DNA of 64,000 nucleotides from Marmoricola sp. Leaf446 (GTDB taxonomy: Bacteria > Actinomycetota > Actinomycetes > Propionibacteriales > Nocardioidaceae). The first letter of the stretch is position 1, and each line of letters opens with the position of its first letter. The notes beneath the pieces were generated by a model. It saw nothing but the letters and a program-made list of their open reading frames with translations. It had not been told where the DNA came from and searched no databases. Below, in pieces: positions 16,524 to 25,235 of this stretch. Location: contig NZ_LMRF01000005.1 of the NCBI RefSeq assembly GCF_001424755.1, positions 206,797-270,796 on the forward strand. The letters run 5' to 3'. The position numbers were made by a program, and so were the translations under genes.

Positions 16524-17278
16524 GCGTCGTCCCGGCGGGTGTAGCGGGCCATCAGGAACTCCTCGGCCGCGATCACCTGGGTCAGCGCGAAGGAGCGCGG
16601 ATCGCCGAGCAGCTCGGTGTCGGGCGTCGAGGAGGTGCCGACGAGCATCGGCGAGAACGTCAGGTCGGCCTCGTCGAGACGACCCTGGTCGGCGGCGTCG
16701 CGCAGCAGCGTGGGCCCGCCCTCGCAGACGATCCGCCACAGTCCGCGCTCGACCAGTCGGTCGATCACCCACGACACCTCGACGCTGTCGCCGTCGGCCT
16801 GCACCACCTCGCAGCGCTCCCGCACCGCGGCCAGCCGCTCGGGGTCGGGGTCGGCGGTGGTGAACACCAGCGGGCGCTGCGTGGAGCCGGTGAAGCCGTC
16901 CTCGCCGAGCGGCAGGTCGAGCGAGCCGGACACGACGGCGATCACGGGGGCGGGGGCCTGCCCGGCAGCCTGGCGGGCGGCGGCGTCCTCGTCGGTGGCG
17001 TGCAACGGGCCGTACTCCTCGGACTTCAGCGTCCCGCCGCCGACGAGCACGGCGTCGGCGAAGCGGCGTACGGCGACGAACACCTCGCCGTCGGCGTCAC
17101 CCGAGATCGAGCCGCTCAGCCCGTCGGCGCCGGCGGCGGCACCGTCGAGGGTGCAGACCATCATCGCCCGGACGTACGCCGCCCCGTCGCGCTCGGGCCA
17201 CGGGTAGTGCCGCGGCAGGTCGTCGACGGCCACCGGGCCGCGCTCGGGGCCCCAGATGATCTCCACGCCGCACAACAT
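16520..17278 (-). CDS. RibD C-terminal domain (pyrimidine/dihydrofolate reductase-like) protein
   Basis: A 252-residue protein with only the reductase half of RibD. AAYVRAMMVCTLDGAAAG is the DHFR-like first strand, VLVGGGTLKSEEYGP the NADPH-proximal loop, and LWRIVCEGGPTLLRDA the phosphate loop with the GGP turn. The deaminase domain is absent. Start is either ATG 17278 or GTG 17266; neither has a clear ribosome-binding site. It overlaps the dihydropteroate-synthase-like gene by 4 bp. NADPH-dependent reduction of a pyrimidine or pterin intermediate is a family-based expectation; the true substrate is unknown. Confidence 0.82.
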   Translation of the reverse strand: MLCGVEIIWGPERGPVAVDDLPRHYPWPERDGAAYVRAMMVCTLDGAAAGADGLSGSISGDADGEVFVAVRRFADAVLVGGGTLKSEEYGPLHATDEDAAARQAAGQAPAPVIAVVSGSLDLPLGEDGFTGSTQRPLVFTTADPDPERLAAVRERCEVVQADGDSVEVSWVIDRLVERGLWRIVCEGGPTLLRDAADQGRLDEADLTFSPMLVGTSSTPDTELLGDPRSFALTQVIAAEEFLMARYTRRDDA

Positions 17279-17374
17279 AGGTCGGCAGTGGCTACACCCC
17301 GGCGGGTGACCGGGGTCGTCGACCGTCCCCGTGCCCCGGTGGCGGTGCGGCCGGCGAGTTGGTAGGCACGTCCC

Positions 17375-18121
17375 GTGGACGTGAGCGTGGACGACCAGGC
17401 GGTCAGCGAGATCTTCCGCGTGCTCGACCTCACCGGCGTCCTGGCCAACGCCGTGCTCGGCGGGGTGATCGCCCGGCGCGAGCGGCTCGACCCGATCGGG
17501 TTCGTGGTGCTGGCGACGCTGACCGGGCTGGGTGGCGGGCTGATCCGCGACACCCTGCTCCAGGCCGGCCCCCCGGTGGCGCTGACCGACCCGACGTACC
17601 TCCTGACGGCGCTGGCCGGCGCCGCCATCGCCTACGTCGTGCGCGTCGAGGGCCGCGCCTGGGACGGCACCTGGCCGGTCGTCGACGCGGTGGCGCTCGG
17701 CTGCTGGGCCTCGGTGGGCGCGCAGAAGACGCTCGACGTCGGCCTCGGCTGGCTGCCCGCGATCCTGCTCGGCACCATCACCGCGACCGGTGGCGGGGTG
17801 GTCCGCGACGTGGTGCTCCGGCGCGTGCCGGGGATCCTGGGCGGCGGCACGCTGTACGCCACCTCCGCGATCGCCGCGGCCGGGACGCAGGTCGCCGCCA
17901 CCGCGCTCGGCTACCCGGTGGCGGGCTCGCTGGTCGCCCTGGCCGTCGGCGCGGGACTGGTGCTGCTCGCCCGCCGGCGCGGCTGGATGCTGCCCGACGC
18001 GGACGCCTGGTCGCGGACGGTGGCCGCCCGCACGCGCTACCGGCGGCTGGCCGACCGGGCCCGGCCCGTGCGCCGGCTCCGGGACCGCCGCCACCCGAAG
18101 GATCCTCACGAGCAACCCTGA
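17375..18121 (+). CDS. TRIC-type cation channel family protein (former UPF0126/YadS)
   Basis: A 248-residue inner-membrane protein with seven hydrophobic segments built from two homologous halves. Each half carries the family hallmark glycine-rich kink followed by RD: GLGGGLIRDTLLQ (about 49-61) and TGGGVVRDVVLRR (about 135-147). The C-terminal 40 residues are basic and cytoplasmic. Bacterial members form trimeric potassium-permeable channels. The GTG start lies 96 bp from the divergent reductase gene. No operon partner is apparent. Confidence 0.9.
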   Translation: MDVSVDDQAVSEIFRVLDLTGVLANAVLGGVIARRERLDPIGFVVLATLTGLGGGLIRDTLLQAGPPVALTDPTYLLTALAGAAIAYVVRVEGRAWDGTWPVVDAVALGCWASVGAQKTLDVGLGWLPAILLGTITATGGGVVRDVVLRRVPGILGGGTLYATSAIAAAGTQVAATALGYPVAGSLVALAVGAGLVLLARRRGWMLPDADAWSRTVAARTRYRRLADRARPVRRLRDRRHPKDPHEQP

Positions 18122-18168
18122 TCGCCCGGGTCGTGTGCCTCAGCACGCGCCCTGGCGCGTCGTCAGGC

Positions 18169-18729
18169 TTACGACTCGGCGTGGAAGGCGACCTCGGTGG
18201 TCGGCACCACGGCGGTGGTGCGGCCCGGCGCCCCGGTGTGGGCCCAGTAGAGGTTGGTGAAGGTGATGATGTCGGCCGGCGCGATGTTGCCCCACCCGGT
18301 GGTGTCCTGGGTGGTGTGGGCGTCGGCGACCAGCGTCACGTCGTACCCCCGCGCGAGGGCGCCGTGGAGGGTCGAGCGGATGCAGGCGTCGCTCGCGGCG
18401 CCGGTGACCACGAGTCGGCCCACCCCGCGCGCGGCCAGGACGTCCTCGAGGTCGGTGTCCTCGAAGGAGTCGCCCCAGCTCTTGTGCACGAGCGGCTCGG
18501 CGTCGCGGCGCTGCACCTCGGGGACGTACTGCCACGGCTCGCTGTCGCGCGGCATCCCCTCGTCGGCGTGGGCGACGAACACGACGGGCACGTCCTCGGC
18601 GCGGGCGCGGTCGACGAGCCCGGCGATGTTGGCGACGACGGCGTCGCGGTCCTGGGCCCCCTCGACGACGTCCTGCTGGACGTCGACGACGAGCAGGGCG
18701 GTGGCGGGGCGGTCGGCCAGCGTGGTCAT
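18169..18729 (-). CDS. Isochorismatase-like cysteine hydrolase
   Basis: A 186-residue protein. The catalytic triad of the family is visible: Asp in LLVVDVQQD, Lys in LVHKSWGDSF and Cys in GAASDACIRSTLHGALARGYDV. The final VADAHTT with an acidic neighbour matches the family's cis-peptide region. Members cleave isochorismate, nicotinamide, N-carbamoyl groups or similar amides. The presence of cysteine points to amidase or carbamoylase chemistry rather than true isochorismatase, which lacks it. The ATG at 18729 was chosen because translation upstream of it looks like a shadow frame. Confidence 0.87.
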   Translation of the reverse strand: MTTLADRPATALLVVDVQQDVVEGAQDRDAVVANIAGLVDRARAEDVPVVFVAHADEGMPRDSEPWQYVPEVQRRDAEPLVHKSWGDSFEDTDLEDVLAARGVGRLVVTGAASDACIRSTLHGALARGYDVTLVADAHTTQDTTGWGNIAPADIITFTNLYWAHTGAPGRTTAVVPTTEVAFHAES

Positions 18730-18787
18730 GGGGCCACCGTAGGACGGGCTGCGGACAGGACGGGTCCGCTCGTGGTGGGGTGTCCGC

Positions 18788-19057
18788 GTGGACTCCCCTC
18801 GCGTCTCGTGGGCGCTCGCGACCTGGGTCGTGCCGGCGGTGCCGGTGGTGTGGTTCCTGGGCTTCGGGCTGCTCGGCAGCACGACCACGCTGACCGACCG
18901 CGAGGCCGGCGGCTACGCGACGGCGCTCGGTCTCGCGCTGGGGATCGCCGTGGTCGGCGCGGCGCTCACCCGCCTTCGCGCGCCGAGCCTCGGATTGGGC
19001 CTCGTGGCGGGCGGGCTCGCCTGCTCCGTGCCGAGCCTGTGGGTGCTGCTCGCGTGA
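18788..19057 (+). CDS. Small membrane protein, unknown
   Basis: An 89-residue protein from a GTG start. It has three hydrophobic segments at about residues 9-29, 43-60 and 68-88, with short charged turns (TDREAG, TRLRAPS) between. I do not recognise a family. Its stop overlaps the next small membrane gene as GTGA, so the two are coupled and may form one complex. It is divergent from the isochorismatase-like gene, with 58 bp between the starts. Confidence 0.6.
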   Translation: MDSPRVSWALATWVVPAVPVVWFLGFGLLGSTTTLTDREAGGYATALGLALGIAVVGAALTRLRAPSLGLGLVAGGLACSVPSLWVLLA

Positions 19058-19302
19058 GCGCGTTCCACGGGCCGATGAGCCCTCTGGGCGCCGGGCTCGG
19101 GGTGGTGGCCGCGTCGGCGCCGTACGCCCTCGGGGTGCAGGAGCCGCTCGCCTGGGTGCTCGTCGGCTCGGCGCCGCTCGTGGGCGTCCTGCTGGTGCTC
19201 CTGCCCGGTCGGGCCCGCCACCTCGGCACCGGCCTGGTCGCCTCGGCGCTCACGCTGCCGCTGCTGCTCCTCGCCCTGCTGGTGGTCGGCGCGGTCGCCT
19301 GA
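19054..19302 (+). CDS. Small membrane protein, unknown, coupled to the preceding gene
   Basis: An 82-residue protein beginning VSAFHGPMSPLG. It has hydrophobic segments at about 11-28, 31-48 and 58-80, separated by the basic turn GRARHLGT. The GTGA start/stop overlap with the gene before it indicates translational coupling. The pair has similar length and topology and may be a duplicated or heteromeric membrane unit. No function can be assigned. Confidence 0.6.
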   Translation: MSAFHGPMSPLGAGLGVVAASAPYALGVQEPLAWVLVGSAPLVGVLLVLLPGRARHLGTGLVASALTLPLLLLALLVVGAVA

Positions 19303-19326
19303 CGTACGCCGCCCGGCCGCCGGGAC

Positions 19327-20811
19327 TCAGCGCGCGGCGACCGGCACGGGGTCGGCCGCCGGGACCGCCTCGTCGAGGTCGGCGTCGGCGGTCGTGCGCG
19401 TGGCGACGCGCACCACCGGGACGAACACCGCGACGAGCGCGGCGAGGGCCGAGGTGACGACCAGCACCGAGAAGCCGTGGGTGTAGCCGGCCTCGACGGG
19501 CAGCCCGTCGGGCCGGGCGCCGGCCGTGACGACGCTGGCCAGGACGGCGCTGCCGAGGGCACCGCCGACGGTGCGGATGTTGGCGTTCATGCCGCTGGCG
19601 ACACCGGTCTGCGACTGCGGGACGGCGTCGACGATCAGGTTGGACAGCGCCGCGAAGGCCAGTCCGAAGCCGAGGCCCAGGACGGTCGACTCGGCGACGA
19701 GCTGCCACACGTGGTCGTGGAACAGCACGATGCCGAGCATGCCCATCGAGGTGATGGTGGCGCCGGCGACCAGGACGGCCTTGGAGCCGAACCGGGCGGC
19801 GAGGCGGCCCGACCACAGGCCGACCAGGAAGGTCGCCATGGTCTGCGGCAGCAGCATCAGGCCCGACTGGGTGACGCTCGCGCCGAAGCCGTAGCCGGTG
19901 AGCTCGCCCGGGGTCTGCAGGAACTGCGGGACGAAGGCGAACATCGAGTACATCCCCATCCCGAAGAGCAGCGCGACGAGGTTGACCGTCCAGACGGTGG
20001 GGATGCGCATCATCGTCATGTCGACGAGGGGCGAGTCGCTGTGCGCCTCGGCGTACACCCAGGTGGGCAGGACGATCACGGTGGCGACGAACAGGCCGAC
20101 CGTGATCGGCGAGCCCCAGCCCCACGAGCTGCCCTGGCTGACGGCGAGCAGCAGCGTGACCAGCCAGGTCGACATCAGCAGCGCGCTGGTGACGTTGATG
20201 CGGCCGGGCTGGCGCTCGGGCGACTCGGGCACGAACAGGTGCGCGGCCGCGGCGGCCAGCAGGGTCATGATCATGGGCAGCCAGAACAGCCAGTGGTAGC
20301 TCAGCGCCTCCACGATCGGCCCGGCCAGCACGAGGCCGAACCCGCCGCCGACGGCGAGCAGCGCGGCCGACGTGCCGACGGCCCCGGCGACCTTGTCGCG
20401 CGGGAACTCGTCGCGGATGATCCCGAAGGTCAGCGGCAGCACGCCGCCGCCGACGCCCTGGATGGCGCGGGCGGCGATCAGCACGCCCACGCTCGGCGCG
20501 ACCGCGGCGAGCAGCGAGCCGACGGCCAGCGCGAGCAGCGCGACGACGAGCATCCGCTCCTTGCCGACCTTGTCGCCGATGCGGCCGATGATCGGGGTGA
20601 AGACCGAGGCGGAGAGCAGGTACGCCGTCAGCACCCACGTCACCGTCGCCTGGTCGGTGTCGAGCGCGGCCTCGATGGTCGGCAGGACGGGCGTGACCAT
20701 CGACTGCAGCAGCGAGAAGGAGCTGACACCCGCGCACAGCACCACGAAGGTGACGCGGTAGTCGGTGCGGCGGCCGTTGCGAGGGGCCGGGCGTCGGGCG
20801 GTGCGTGCCAT
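19327..20811 (-). CDS. MFS transporter, DHA2/EmrB-QacA type
   Basis: A 494-residue membrane protein of the length and pattern of 14-segment drug:proton antiporters. Motif A-like GRIGDKVGKERML follows segment 2, and the antiporter motif C-like region AVGGGFGLVLAGPIVE is in segment 5. The C-terminal tail is acidic and proline-rich. ATG 20811 was preferred to a TTG two codons upstream. Exporters of this family remove drugs, biocides or metabolites; the substrate is unknown. It lies downstream of another MFS gene on the same strand but is separated from it by 246 bp containing a long inverted repeat, so it is probably transcribed separately. Confidence 0.9.
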   Translation of the reverse strand: MARTARRPAPRNGRRTDYRVTFVVLCAGVSSFSLLQSMVTPVLPTIEAALDTDQATVTWVLTAYLLSASVFTPIIGRIGDKVGKERMLVVALLALAVGSLLAAVAPSVGVLIAARAIQGVGGGVLPLTFGIIRDEFPRDKVAGAVGTSAALLAVGGGFGLVLAGPIVEALSYHWLFWLPMIMTLLAAAAAHLFVPESPERQPGRINVTSALLMSTWLVTLLLAVSQGSSWGWGSPITVGLFVATVIVLPTWVYAEAHSDSPLVDMTMMRIPTVWTVNLVALLFGMGMYSMFAFVPQFLQTPGELTGYGFGASVTQSGLMLLPQTMATFLVGLWSGRLAARFGSKAVLVAGATITSMGMLGIVLFHDHVWQLVAESTVLGLGFGLAFAALSNLIVDAVPQSQTGVASGMNANIRTVGGALGSAVLASVVTAGARPDGLPVEAGYTHGFSVLVVTSALAALVAVFVPVVRVATRTTADADLDEAVPAADPVPVAAR

Positions 20812-20927
20812 GAACAAGGGGGTGCTCTTCCGTCGGGTCGTCTGGTCGTGCTGAGGCGGCCGCGGCGTTGCGACAGTTGCACAAGGTCAACCAACGGCGA
20901 TTTGTTCCCGGCGGCCCGACGTACGTG

Positions 20928-21018
20928 GACGCGCGGACACAAGTTTCCGCCCGGTGCCCGACCTGTCCGGGTCGGTCCGGGTTCTCGGAGGCGTCGGCAG
21001 GACTTGTGTCCGCGCGTC
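20928..21018. repeat. 17-bp perfect inverted repeat between two MFS genes
   Basis: The arms GACGCGCGGACACAAGT (20928-20944) and its exact complement (21002-21018) are separated by 57 bp. They lie in the 246-bp non-coding gap between two minus-strand transporter genes. There is no thymine run. The structure could be an intergenic repeat element, a processive-transcription barrier or a paired regulator site. Confidence 0.75.
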
Positions 21019-21057
21019 TGCGAGATCTCGGGGTGGGCGGACCGGTGGGGCGGGGGG

Positions 21058-22251
21058 TCAGCGGGGGCGGCGGCCGGGGAGGGTGAGGGCGGCGAGGACC
21101 GCGGGGAGGGCGAGCAGGGCGAGGACGAGGAGCGCGACGCGGGGGTGGCCGAGCGCGGGCTGGACGGCGAGCACCAGCAGCACGCCGCCGAGGTTGCCGG
21201 CGAGCAGCAGGGCGCTGGTGGTGCGGGCGGCGTACGACGGGCCGCACCGCTCCTGCGCCCAGTCGAGCGCGACGGGCAGGCCGGGCAGCAGCACCGCGCC
21301 GACGACCACGAGGGCGACCGCCAGGGTGCCGGCGCTCCCGGTCAGCGCGGCCAGGCCGAGTCCGACCACGACGACGGCGGCCGCCAGGGCGAGGTACTCC
21401 CGGCGGCGGTCCCACCGCGCCACCAGCACCGGCACCACGGCCGAGGCCACCAGGCCGACCGCCGTCATCAGCGCGATCACGCCCCCGGCCACCCCCGGGT
21501 GCCCCATCCGATCGAGGAGCGCGTCGAGCCAGGTCGCCACGGCGTTGAAGGTGCCGACCCCGACCAGCACCACGACCGCCAGCGCCGCCACCGCGCGGTC
21601 GCGCCACACCCGGCCGCCGCGAGCCGCGGGGATCTCCGCCGCGGCCGGCCACGGCAGGGACCGGAGCAGCCCGACGAGCACGAGCGCGACGATGACCGCC
21701 ACCACGGCCTGCGCCCGCAGCGCGCCGCCGAACCCCGCCCCCGCCACGAGCGGACCGACGCCCAGCGCGGCGACCAGGATGCCGACGAACTGCGACGCGC
21801 TCGCGGCCGCGACCACCCCGGTGCGCAGCCGCGCCGGGGCGTACGCCGCGGCCATCGCCGTCGTCGCCCCCACCACCAGCGGCTGGCCGACCGACAGCAG
21901 CACCTGTCCCGCGAGGACCACGCCGTAGGAGTCCGGGGCCACGGCCCGCACGACCGCCCCCAGCGCGGTGGCCGCCGCCCCGGCGGTGAGCGCTGGGACC
22001 AGGGCGCGGTCGAGCCAGCGCCCCGCCGGGGTCGCGAGCACCACGAAGACCAGCGGCGTGACCACGGTGAGGTCGCCGACCGCACCGGCCCCCACCCCGA
22101 GCGCCGTCGCCGCCTCGGCCATCACCGGGGAGAAGCTCAGCCACAGCAGCTGGGTCACCACCACGAGCGCGCAGTACGCCGCGAGCAGCGCGCCCCGCAC
22201 CGCCCCCGCGCCGCGTGCGGCGAGGTCGCGGTGGGCCAGCCCGGAGGTCAT
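21058..22251 (-). CDS. MFS transporter, 12-segment
   Basis: A 397-residue membrane protein of MFS size. Twelve hydrophobic segments are recognisable, with the first at LLAAYCALVVVTQLLWLSFS. A motif A-like turn follows segment 2 (TPAGRWLDRALVPAL) and a basic central loop (LPGRRPR-like) ends the protein. ATG 22251 (MTSGLAHRDLA) is preferred; GGAGG is present but unusually close to it. Similarity is to the NarK/CynX-like metabolite branch in general shape only, and substrate and direction are unknown. It is divergent from the quinone oxidoreductase gene. Confidence 0.85.
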   Translation of the reverse strand: MTSGLAHRDLAARGAGAVRGALLAAYCALVVVTQLLWLSFSPVMAEAATALGVGAGAVGDLTVVTPLVFVVLATPAGRWLDRALVPALTAGAAATALGAVVRAVAPDSYGVVLAGQVLLSVGQPLVVGATTAMAAAYAPARLRTGVVAAASASQFVGILVAALGVGPLVAGAGFGGALRAQAVVAVIVALVLVGLLRSLPWPAAAEIPAARGGRVWRDRAVAALAVVVLVGVGTFNAVATWLDALLDRMGHPGVAGGVIALMTAVGLVASAVVPVLVARWDRRREYLALAAAVVVVGLGLAALTGSAGTLAVALVVVGAVLLPGLPVALDWAQERCGPSYAARTTSALLLAGNLGGVLLVLAVQPALGHPRVALLVLALLALPAVLAALTLPGRRPR

Positions 22252-22349
22252 GCCTCCAGCATCCGTCGCCGGGGTGCCCGACGGGCGCACGGCTCGCGAC
22301 GTCCTGGGTACGCGACCTCACGACCCCACCCACCACCAGAGGAGACCCC

Positions 22350-23366
22350 GTGCGCGCCATCGGTTACCGGTCCGTCGGAGACGCCAGCCAGCTCGAGGAC
22401 GTCGAGCTGCCCGACCCCAGCCCGTCGGGGCGCGACCTGCTCGTCGAGGTGCAGGCCACCTCGGTCAACCCGGTCGACACCAAGGTGCGTCGGCGGCAGG
22501 GCCCCGACGAGGGCGAGGAGGTCAAGGTGCTCGGCTACGACGTCGCCGGCGTCGTGCGCGAGGTCGGCAGCGACGTCACGTCGTTCTCGGTCGGCGACGA
22601 GGTCTGGTACGCCGGCTCCATCGTGCGGCCCGGCGCCAACAGCGAGCTCCACCTCGTCGACGAGCGGATCGTCTCGCGTCGCCCGAGCAGCCTCTCGGTC
22701 GCCGAGGCGGCCGCGCTGCCGCTGACCGCGATCACGGCGTGGGAGCTGCTCTTCGACCGGCTCGGTGTCGAGCGCGGCGGTGGCGAGGGCCGGACGCTGC
22801 TCGTGGTCGGGGCGGGCGGCGGCGTCGGCTCCGTGCTCGTCCAGCTCGCGGCCACCCAGACGCAGCTGCGCGTGGTCGGCACCGCGTCCCGTCCCGAGAC
22901 CCAGGAGTGGGTGCGCTCGCTCGGCGCCCACGACGTCGTGGACCACAGCCGGCCGCTGGCCGAGGAGCTGCGCGCGCTCGGCGTCGACGGCGTCGAGCTG
23001 GTCGCGGCGCTGACGCACACCGACGAGCACCTCGAGCAGCTCGTCGAGGTGCTCGCGCCGCAGGGCCGGATCGGCGTCATCGACGACCCGGTCGGCGGCC
23101 TCGACGTGATGCCGCTCAAGGGCAAGTCGGGCTCGCTGGTGTGGGAGTCGATGTTCACCCGCTCGACCTTCCAGACCGACGACATGGGCGAGCAGGGAGC
23201 CCTGCTCGCCGAGGTCGCGCGGCTGGTCGACGAGGGCGTGCTGCGCACCACCACCGCGGTCACCGACCCGGGCGTGATCAGCGCGGCCACCCTCCGCGAG
23301 GCCCACGAGTTCATCGAGTCCGGCCGGGCGGTCGGCAAGGTCGTGCTCGCGGGGTGGCCGGCCTGA
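22350..23366 (+). CDS. Zeta-crystallin-like NAD(P)H:quinone oxidoreductase (medium-chain reductase)
   Basis: A 338-residue protein. The GroES-like N-terminal domain (1-120) includes EVQATSVNPVDTKVRR and LGYDVAGVVREVGSDV. The Rossmann domain has VVGAGGGVGSVLVQLA at about 150-165. The structural zinc cysteines and catalytic Cys/His of alcohol dehydrogenases are absent, so this is the zinc-free quinone oxidoreductase branch. The GTG start at 22350 has a GAGGAG site. It overlaps the following 156-residue gene by 13 bp. Likely role: one- or two-electron reduction of quinones or enones using NADPH. Confidence 0.9.
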   Translation: MRAIGYRSVGDASQLEDVELPDPSPSGRDLLVEVQATSVNPVDTKVRRRQGPDEGEEVKVLGYDVAGVVREVGSDVTSFSVGDEVWYAGSIVRPGANSELHLVDERIVSRRPSSLSVAEAAALPLTAITAWELLFDRLGVERGGGEGRTLLVVGAGGGVGSVLVQLAATQTQLRVVGTASRPETQEWVRSLGAHDVVDHSRPLAEELRALGVDGVELVAALTHTDEHLEQLVEVLAPQGRIGVIDDPVGGLDVMPLKGKSGSLVWESMFTRSTFQTDDMGEQGALLAEVARLVDEGVLRTTTAVTDPGVISAATLREAHEFIESGRAVGKVVLAGWPA

Positions 23367-23824
23367 CCGAGCGTCGGGCCCGCCCCGGGACGCGTCGGCT
23401 CACCGTCGCGTCGCTGGGCGCCTGGCTGCTCAAGGGCGACCCACGGCACGACGAGATCGCGACGCTGCTGGGCACCGGGTTCGCCGGCCTGGGGACCCGG
23501 TGCGTGCGGCCGTCGTACCGCACCGAGCTGGTGGCCGCCGGCCAGCCCGTCCTGTACTGGGTCAGCGGCCGCGACCCGCTCCACCCGGCCGGCCTGCACG
23601 GCCAGGGCACGGTCACCGGGCCGGTGCACGTCGACCCCGACCTCGGTCCCGTGCTGCCGCTCCACCTGGCGCCCGTCGCCCCGCCCGTGCTGCGCGCCGA
23701 GCTGCTCGCCCACCCGGTGCTGGCCGACCTCGAGGTGCTGCGGATGCCGGCCGGCAGCAACCCGTCGTACGTCACGGGTGAGCAGCTCGCCGCGCTGCGG
23801 GCCGGGTGGCCGCAGGTGGACTGA
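23354..23824 (+). CDS. Hypothetical protein, possibly EVE/PUA-like
   Basis: A 156-residue protein beginning VAGLTERRARPG at a GTG inside the end of the previous gene. SLGAWLLKGDP at the start and VAAGQPVLYWVSGRDPLHPAGLHGQ in the middle resemble the strand pattern of EVE/PUA-superfamily domains, which bind modified bases in DNA or RNA. The resemblance is loose and I would not rely on it. The 13-bp overlap indicates co-expression with the quinone oxidoreductase. The remainder is beta-rich with a proline-rich turn. Confidence 0.6.
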   Translation: MAGLTERRARPGTRRLTVASLGAWLLKGDPRHDEIATLLGTGFAGLGTRCVRPSYRTELVAAGQPVLYWVSGRDPLHPAGLHGQGTVTGPVHVDPDLGPVLPLHLAPVAPPVLRAELLAHPVLADLEVLRMPAGSNPSYVTGEQLAALRAGWPQVD

Positions 23825-23854
23825 ACCCACCGCCCGCGGGGCACGGTGGGGGGC

Positions 23855-25015
23855 ATGGCTGACGAGGAGCTGGTGCCGTTCACGGTCGAGGTGCCGGAGG
23901 CGGAGGTGGAGGACCTGCGGGAGCGCGTACGCCGCACCCGCTGGCCCGCGCCCGCGCCGGGCGAGACCGTCGCCGGGCAGGAGTGGAGCCGCGGGGTGCC
24001 GGTCGGCTACCTGCGCGAGCTGGCGGCGTACTGGTCCGAGGAGTTCGACTGGCGCACCCACGAGGCGCAGCTCAACGCCCTCCCGCAGCTCACCACCACC
24101 ATCGACGGGGCGCGCGTCCACCTGGTGCACGAGCGGTCGCCCGAGCCGGACGCGCTGCCGCTGGTGATGACGCACGGCTGGCCGGGGTCGGTGCTAGAGT
24201 TCCTCGACGTGGTCGGGCCGCTGACCGACCCGGTCGCCCACGGCGGCGACGCGCGGGACGCCTTCCACGTGGTGGCGCCGTCGATCCCGGGCTACACCTG
24301 GTCGGGGCCGCTGACCGAGCCCGGCTGGGACCCCGCGCGGGTGGGGCGGGCGTTCGCGACGCTGATGGCGCGCCTGGGCTACGACCGGTACGCCGCGCAG
24401 GGCGGCGACTGGGGCTCCACGATCACCCGTGAGATCGGGATCGCCGACCCCGAGCACGTCGTCGGCGTGCACCTCAACATGCTGATCCAGCGCCCGCAGG
24501 ACCTCGACGCGCTCGAGGGCGAGGAGCGGGAGCGGGCCGCGGAGGTGCACCGCTACCTCTCCGACGGGTCGGGCTACCGCAAGATCCAGGCCACCCGGCC
24601 GCAGACGTTGGCCTACGCGCTGACCGACTCCCCGGTCGGGCAGCTGGCGTGGATCGTGGAGAAGTTCCGGGAGTGGACCGACCCGGGGACCGGCTCCGGG
24701 CTGCCCGAGGACGCCGTCGACCGCGACCGGGTGCTGGCCGACGTGTCGGCGTACTGGTTCACCCGGACCGCCGGCTCGTCGGCCCAGCTCTACCTCGAGG
24801 CGGCGGCGGCCAGGCGGGGCGTGGTGCGCTCGGAGGTCCCGACCGGCGTCGCGGTGTTCCCCCGCGACATCGCCCGGCCGATCCGCCGGCTGGCCGAGGA
24901 GCACGACCGGATCGTGCGGTGGACCGAGATGGACCGCGGCGGCCACTTCGCCGCGCTGGAGGAGCCCGACCTGCTGGTCGAGGACGTGCGGGCGATGTTC
25001 CGGGGGCTGCGGTAG
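23855..25015 (+). CDS. Epoxide hydrolase (EHN plus alpha/beta hydrolase)
   Basis: A 386-residue protein. Residues 1-110 are the N-terminal EHN domain (LRERVRRTRWPAPAP, FDWRTHEAQLNALPQ). The hydrolase core has HGWPGS for the oxyanion hole, GGDWGS with the nucleophilic Asp (about residue 190) and a late GGHFA with the catalytic His. ATG 23855 has a G-rich ribosome-binding site. The enzyme should open epoxides to diols through an alkyl-enzyme intermediate. The stop codon TAG runs directly into a copy of a dispersed 19-bp repeat (25015-25033). Confidence 0.92.
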   Translation: MADEELVPFTVEVPEAEVEDLRERVRRTRWPAPAPGETVAGQEWSRGVPVGYLRELAAYWSEEFDWRTHEAQLNALPQLTTTIDGARVHLVHERSPEPDALPLVMTHGWPGSVLEFLDVVGPLTDPVAHGGDARDAFHVVAPSIPGYTWSGPLTEPGWDPARVGRAFATLMARLGYDRYAAQGGDWGSTITREIGIADPEHVVGVHLNMLIQRPQDLDALEGEERERAAEVHRYLSDGSGYRKIQATRPQTLAYALTDSPVGQLAWIVEKFREWTDPGTGSGLPEDAVDRDRVLADVSAYWFTRTAGSSAQLYLEAAAARRGVVRSEVPTGVAVFPRDIARPIRRLAEEHDRIVRWTEMDRGGHFAALEEPDLLVEDVRAMFRGLR

Positions 25016-25041
25016 GTCTCGACGGGCCCGACCGGCGAGGC

Positions 25042-25118
25042 GGCCATCTCGACCCACAGTTCACGCCTTCTGCGTGATCCTGAGCCCGGATCGGGCCGAA
25101 CTGTAGGTGCAGATGGCC
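25042..25118. repeat. Imperfect 21-bp inverted repeat downstream of the epoxide hydrolase
   Basis: Arms 25042-25062 and 25098-25118 pair over 21 bp with 3 mismatches (outer GGCCATCT/AGATGGCC, inner ACAGTTC/GAACTGT) around a 35-base loop. It starts 27 bp after the epoxide hydrolase stop and could form a large hairpin acting as a terminator or messenger-end stabiliser. Confidence 0.65.
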
Positions 25119-25126
25119 GGGGCACC

Positions 25127-25235
25127 GCGACCAGCGATCCACCCGAACGACGATCAGTTGGGCGGACAGCCGGGCACGCCAGGCGGGGACGACGTCGGAC
25201 CGCTCGCGAACTGATCGTCGTTCGGGCGGCGGGTG
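25127..25235. repeat. 109-bp direct repeat, copy 1, with internal 18-bp palindromic arms
   Basis: Copy 1 of a 109-bp unit repeated 207 bp downstream. Within it, CCCGAACGACGATCAGTT (25142-25159) is the exact complement of 25209-25226, so the unit can fold into a long hairpin with a 49-base loop. No start codon, ribosome site or coding pattern is seen. Confidence 0.8.

Noticed and set aside
19250-22725. Very long open frames of more than 1000 codons on both strands over the two MFS genes
   Set aside because: They are rich in arginine, histidine and glutamine, show no domain and lie opposite or out of frame to clear transporters; they are GC-driven shadow frames.
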